This document shows positions 60,015 through 64,000 of a stretch of DNA of 64,000 nt, piece by piece (within the stretch, counting starts at the first letter, position 1; each line of letters starts with the position of its first letter). The notes under the pieces were generated by a model. The model made no database searches. It was given only the letters and a program-made list of their open reading frames with translations, and was not told where the DNA came from. Origin of the DNA: Stomorhina lunata. Its lineage: Eukaryota > Arthropoda > Insecta > Diptera > Rhiniidae. A program made the translations under genes and the position numbers. The DNA lies in contig OW121743.1 in the NCBI GenBank assembly GCA_933228675.1, forward strand, positions 56,051,903-56,115,902, given 5' to 3'.

Positions 60015-63000
60015 AATAAATTACAAGGTCGGTTGAGCCAAAGCTTCTCATAAACTGTTTTTCAAATAGTTTTTGATTGGTCTTGCAACATGTAGCCAGT
60101 GTTTACATGATTTGAGATTATGGCCTCGTGTCTGGTTGTCTTTCGTTACTTGCTCTCTTAGAACGAATCAATTGTCTTCGGTACAGGTCCCCTGTGATGT
60201 TCTGACCTGATTTCTACATTTCATAATACAAAACTCCCTTTCATATCCCACCAATAACGGATCAACTGTACTGGTTTTGATATAAAGAATCAAGTCCATT
60301 TCAGATACCCTGATCTCAAATAAAACATATTCTAGTAAGGACGTTCTGCATCGATCGAAACAAATGGTAGTAACAACGCGAAAGGTCTGGGCTATAAGGC
60401 GGTTGAGCCAAAGCTTCCCATCCACGGTTTTTCGGATAGTTTTTAGTCATGCAACATGTGGTCTAGTGTTGTCATGATTTAAGATTATGGCATCGCGTCT
60501 GGTTGCTTTTCGTTACTTGCTCTCTGAAAACGAATCAATTGTCTTCGATATAGGCACTCTATGATGTTCTGACCTGATTTCAACAGTTCAGAATACAAAA
60601 CATTCTTTCATATCCCGCCAAAAACAAAGCATTACTGTAGCGTCATTGATATTTGGCTTCGCATTGATTTGGATGGTTGGCCGGGCTTTACATATGACTA
60701 TTGCGCTTTTGGTTATCGTAATGTATTTACTTTTCATTATTAGCAAAAATAATATGTATTTGTAGCGTTAAAGTAACATTTCCGACATGCAAAATCGCCC
60801 TTCGACATCTCTCGTCTTCAATTCCTAAGGGACCGAATTTCATTGCTTATAAATTAGTCCCAATACTTTTAAAAGAAGGAAATGTTTTTTTTTTTGTTCC
60901 CAATAAAAATACAAGACGTAATTTCTTGTTTTCGATAGCTCCTAAACGAAAAAAAACTAGGGTGAAAAAACTTGGCAAGAATATTTCCCATTCTTGGAAA
61001 TGTTAGATTTTGAAATTGGAGGAAATCGGCCCACATTTGGAACATATAAATATATAGGAAACAAAGTTGTTTTAGGATTATTTTAGTAAAATTTAATAAA
61101 ATTCGAAGGTGGGTACATAATATTCGGCAAAGCCGAATAACACTTACAAATTTCAATATGTAGATAAATCAATATAATAAATTTTCGAAAATCTTTTCTT
61201 TTTAGGTTTTTATAGTAAATGGTGAGACCGGTTCTGGCAAGACCACACAAGTTCCTCAGTACATACTGAATGAAGCTACACGAACTAATCGACCATGTCG
61301 TATTGTAGTGACACAGCCCAGAAGAGTAGCTGCCGTCTCCGTAGCCCATCGTGTAGCGAAAGAAAGAGGAGAGCCATTGGGTTTTACCGTAGGCTACCAA
61401 ATTCGCATGGAAAGTAAGTATTCCCATTAAACTTTACTTAAATGCTATAAGATTAAGTTTTTTTTTTTTATCTAAAACTAAATTAATTTTCTAATGACGA
61501 TACTCTTGTTCCTTAATCTATCCAGGTCGCGTCAAAAAGACTTCCAATCTTATATACACAACATCTGGCTGCTTCTTACGTTCCATAATGGCTGATGTAC
61601 GAGATCTCTTCCGCAAAGTGTCGCATGTAATAATTGACGAAATTCACGAACGTGACAAAAATACCGATTTTACTCTAATCACCATAAAGGAACAACTAAA
61701 ACTAAATAAAAATCTCAAAGTAATACTTATGTCGGCTACAATGGATATTAAACTGCTATCGAACTTTTTCGATAATTGTCCAGTATTAAATGTACCCGGT
61801 CAGGGGTATGATGTTAAAATATATCATCTAGAAGATATACTATTCCATACAGGCTATCGTACAGCTTTAATGGAGAAATATTTACGTTCAATGAATGATA
61901 CCTTTCCCACGCCCACATCTATGTTTAGCGACAACATCTTGGATACTATGAATCGTACAACAGCCGATCGTTTGGAGGATGAATATATGCAACAAGTTTT
62001 GAATGCCTTAATAGAGCAAAGTTGCGAGAATATAGAAATGCGTGCAAAGGAGGATCTAAATGAAATGTTTGATCAGATCCAATACTATATAGAAAGTGAG
62101 GGCATGTCGGTAAATGCAGGACATTCGGAAACAGGCCTAACGCCATTAATGGCAGCCTGTAAATGTAATATGCCCGAGTTTGTACAATTTTTAATACTAA
62201 GACAGGCAAATGTTAATATACGTGATATGAATGGCTATGAAGCCATCGATTATGCTCGTCTTCATGCGGATGGTTTATGTTTGCAGATTATAATGGGCTC
62301 TACCAATTGCGTGGAGCGCGTTAAACAACAAGAAGAATTAAGCCAACAGGATAAGGAGAAACAACGTATTTTGGCTGCCTATCAGCAGCAATTTAATGAT
62401 GACAATGATGTAGATCACGACTTGATTTTGTCTTTGCTCGAGGGACTCTATAGAAATGGCCACAGTGGCGCCATAATGGTGTTTTTGCCCGGTTACAATG
62501 ATATAGTACAGCAAAGAGACTTAATACAAAGCACCTTACCTGCAGGCACCTATAAACTTTGTATTTTACATGGTCATATGGATTCCAAGGATCAATTTGA
62601 GGCCTTACAAAGACATCTTGTGCGTAAGATTATATTGTCCACGAATATTGGTCAGACCTCCATAACAATACCCGATTTGGCCTATATTATTGACTCGGGT
62701 AAGGTTAAAATGAATACTTATGATTCTATAACAGAATCCTCACAACTACAATCAATTTGGATTTCGCAAGCCGATGCCTGCCAGCGTTCCGGCAGAGCTG
62801 GTCGCACCCAAAATGGTGTTTGTTATCGTTTATATTCTCAGGCGAAATACCAATTTATGCCTCAGTTTAGCATACCCGAATTTATGCGCATACCCTTAAC
62901 GGAAATATGTTTGTATGCTAAAACCCTGGATCCCAAATGTCCGGTACAAAACTATTTACAGAAATCCCTCAATCCTCCATCCACCTTAAGCATTTTAAAT

Positions 63001-64000
63001 GCTGTAAGAAAATTAAAAATCTTGGGTGTGTTTCGGGATGACGAATCGGTAACTGAACTGGGTAAACATTTGGTGGATATTCCCTTGGATGTTCAATTGG
63101 GAAAGTGTTTGTTATATGGAGTCTTTTTGAAATGTTATGATCCTATCTTAACCATTTGTGCTTATCATTCTGTCAAGGACCCCTTTATATTACCCACTGA
63201 TCGTTCGGCTCAGGGTCAGGCCTCTTTTCAGCGTAAATCGTTTTCAGGACAATCATTTAGTGATCAAATGGGTATTTTATCATTACATAAATCTTATATG
63301 GAAGTCCGGCACAATCCCCGCAAAGTAAGAGAATTTTGTAATAAATATTTCCTTTCACACTCGGCCATGGAAATGTTTTGTGCCACACGCAGGCAAATAA
63401 ATGATGTTATCAATAATAAGTTTAATATGAACTACACCAATAAAATGTTTAACAATGATTGGCAGATGATACAAATGTGTCTGGTGGCCGGGTTTTATCC
63501 CAATGTGGCTTTAATCGATCGTAAGGCTCTCAAACTGGTCTGCGGCGCTGAAAAGCAATTGATTTTACAAAGAACTTCCTCCCTTAATCCTCCGGGTAAA
63601 AAACATCTCAAAGAATTTATCAACCAAATGCCACACGATTGGATAGTGTTCTATGAAAAGTCGCGCATTACCAATACATGTACTATTAACATGAACACTG
63701 TCGTACCATCGCTTATGATAGCCCTACAATGTGGCTTAGATTGTGATATAACTAACAATACGGGCAATGAGGATGACTGCAGCGATGAAGAGGATCTTGA
63801 ATGTAATATCGAACTTGACTCGGATACAGATTCGGAGCATTCACTACAGCTAACTTCCGCAAACTCCAACAATACCAATTCACATACTTCCTCCTCCTCG
63901 ACATTACATATTTCAAATGATTTCGAAGTTTTACAGCAGAAATTGTCAAAAACCATGAAAAACATATCCCTTAACAATGACAATTGCAAAACTATAATGT
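58032..64000 (+). CDS. bgcn: Bgcn/YTHDC2-type DEIH-box RNA helicase, 3 exons visible, 3' end outside the window
   Basis: Exons 58,032-58,628, 61,206-61,413 and 61,526 to beyond 64,000 join in frame (phases 0 and 1) for at least 1093 residues. Order of domains: R3H (about 42-100, with RKYLH), helicase motif I GETGSGKT (205-212), Ia [14 protein letters not shown] (306-309), III SAT (338-340), two ankyrin-like repeats inserted between the RecA lobes (about 467-530), [10 protein letters not shown] (about 588), [11 protein letters not shown] (641-650), [10 protein letters not shown] (688-695), then HA2 and OB-fold regions and an acidic stretch near 1013-1040. The ankyrin insert and N-terminal R3H are diagnostic of the YTHDC2/Bgcn family. 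In Drosophila, Bgcn acts with Bam to repress translation in germline differentiation and is described as lacking key ATPase residues; here motifs I and II look intact. No YTH domain is visible in the part shown. Confidence 0.85.
59677..59865 (+). pseudogene. Fragment of a non-LTR retrotransposon endonuclease domain
   Basis: The frame contains [20 protein letters not shown] followed by [18 protein letters not shown]. This resembles the end of the APE-type endonuclease of non-LTR elements, where the usual pattern is NQIDH(I/F), a W-R-S-LLDVR segment, RGAD and SDHHLV. The catalytic SDHH has become GSYRY and the NQIDH Asp is lost, so the fragment is dead. Only about 60 codons remain. Confidence 0.65.
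59890..60250 (-). pseudogene. Mariner-like transposase remnant B, split by a poly(A) run
   Basis: On the reverse strand, KGVLYYE and then [17 protein letters not shown] are followed by a decayed HDNARPHVA-type segment and a [13 protein letters not shown] end; TTTCGAATACCCTG-type sequence at 59,920 continues the C-terminal part. Remnant A has the same sequence order. An A-run of about 45 bp (about 59,968-60,012) stands where remnant A has a short CGAAACAAATGG stretch, so this poly(A) arose inside the element and is not a retroposon tail. Several stops and frameshifts. Confidence 0.7.
60251..60725 (-). pseudogene. Mariner-like transposase remnant A
   Basis: On the reverse strand, with frameshifts, the order of mariner landmarks is intact: HYDN near 60,720, [18 protein letters not shown] with [20 protein letters not shown] near 60,470, [14 protein letters not shown] near 60,415-60,375, [10 protein letters not shown], and a DQGI.NGLDS end near 60,290. 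It matches the catalytic D,D34D region of mariner transposases (HD, then SPDL.....YHLF), but several stops and a frame change show it is dead. The minus-strand frame at 60,168-60,425 is a shadow of this remnant. Confidence 0.85.
61206..61413 (+). CDS. bgcn: bgcn-type gene, coding exon 2 (helicase motifs I and Ia)
   Basis: 208 bp, entered in phase 0 after TTTTTAG and left in phase 1 at GTAAGT. It encodes [19 protein letters not shown] (motif I), [18 protein letters not shown] (motif Ia) and [11 protein letters not shown], whose Ser codon is split by intron 2. Confidence 0.92.
61526..64000 (+). CDS. bgcn: bgcn-type gene, coding exon 3 (helicase, ankyrin, HA2/OB), runs off the window
   Basis: The frame is open from the acceptor CTATCCAG to the last base. 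It encodes DEIH with its neighbours ([15 protein letters not shown]), MSATMD, the ankyrin insert ([19 protein letters not shown] and [17 protein letters not shown]), [43 protein letters not shown], the HA2 segment KLKILGVF and later [19 protein letters not shown], and the OB-like [17 protein letters not shown]. Motif V has Gly-Gln where DEAH helicases usually have Ala-Glu (TNIAETS). Confidence 0.92.

Larger units (their letters stand above)
58629..61205 (+). other. bgcn-type intron 1 (2577 bp), a trap for transposon remnants
   Basis: The intron is bounded by GTAAGT and TTCTTTTTAG. It contains a dispersed-repeat segment (about 58,690-58,990, beginning AGGTTAGGTTAGGT), a TC microsatellite at 59,231-59,251, a non-LTR endonuclease remnant, two mariner remnants and a further dispersed repeat (about 60,920-61,140) ending in the palindrome ATTCGGCAAAGCCGAAT (61,122-61,138). 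Confidence 0.8.

Noticed and set aside
60168..60425. 85-codon minus-strand frame as a gene
   Set aside because: It is a frameshifted reading of mariner remnants; the true landmarks ([18 protein letters not shown]) are in another frame.
61083..61427. 114-codon minus-strand frame opposite helicase exon 2
   Set aside because: Antisense shadow of the conserved helicase motif I exon; it has no domain of its own.

Overview
This window looks like nuclear DNA from a higher fly (Diptera, probably a calyptrate fly related to blowflies). The evidence is spliced genes with GT..AG introns, fly-like proteins (Tim13, a C9orf85-type zinc protein, and a Bgcn/YTHDC2-type helicase with R3H and ankyrin modules), very high A+T, mariner and non-LTR remnants, and dispersed repeats of a kind common in flies. 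No prokaryotic gene organisation, rRNA, tRNA or CRISPR system was seen.

Positions 1-49,000 hold no gene I can support. More than half of this stretch is tandem repeat. Most arrays share one 14-bp palindrome, TTTTCTATAGAAAA. In most families it alternates with a 17-bp spacer, giving a 31-bp period (1.6-4.6, 25-29, 31.5-35.6, 41.4-45.8 and, with a changed centre, 47.1-47.6 kb). In two families it alternates with ACTAAGAC, giving a 21-bp period (10.0-10.5 and 12.7-13.5 kb). The spacer sequence changes from array to array while the palindrome stays. Other arrays are a 12-mer (6.8-8.5 and 11.7-12.7 kb), a 10-mer of about 2.6 kb (21.35-23.95 kb), a 19-bp repeat carrying TGACTCAGCA (20.0-20.35 kb) and a G-rich degenerate minisatellite (46.77-47.11 kb). 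Several arrays carry higher-order duplications of 248, 371, 740, 1538 and 1549 bp.

Positions 49,000-64,000 hold the genes. Tim13 lies on + in three exons (49,076-51,484). The first exon of an unrecognised gene lies on - (52,396-51,717); its donor site points back into the repeat region, so the arrays may lie in its introns, with Tim13 nested antisense. A C9orf85/DUF2039-type gene lies on + (52,760-53,461), divergent from that exon. After a dispersed element, decayed A/T repeats and a MITE-like element comes the start of a bgcn/YTHDC2-type DEIH-box helicase gene on + (58,032 to beyond 64,000). Its first intron holds a non-LTR endonuclease fragment and two decayed mariner transposase copies.

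The genes are unrelated housekeeping or germline functions and do not form a pathway. The unusual part is the repeat landscape: one palindrome reused in arrays whose periods fall near two or three turns of the DNA helix, with spacers that differ between arrays and in places are inverted.
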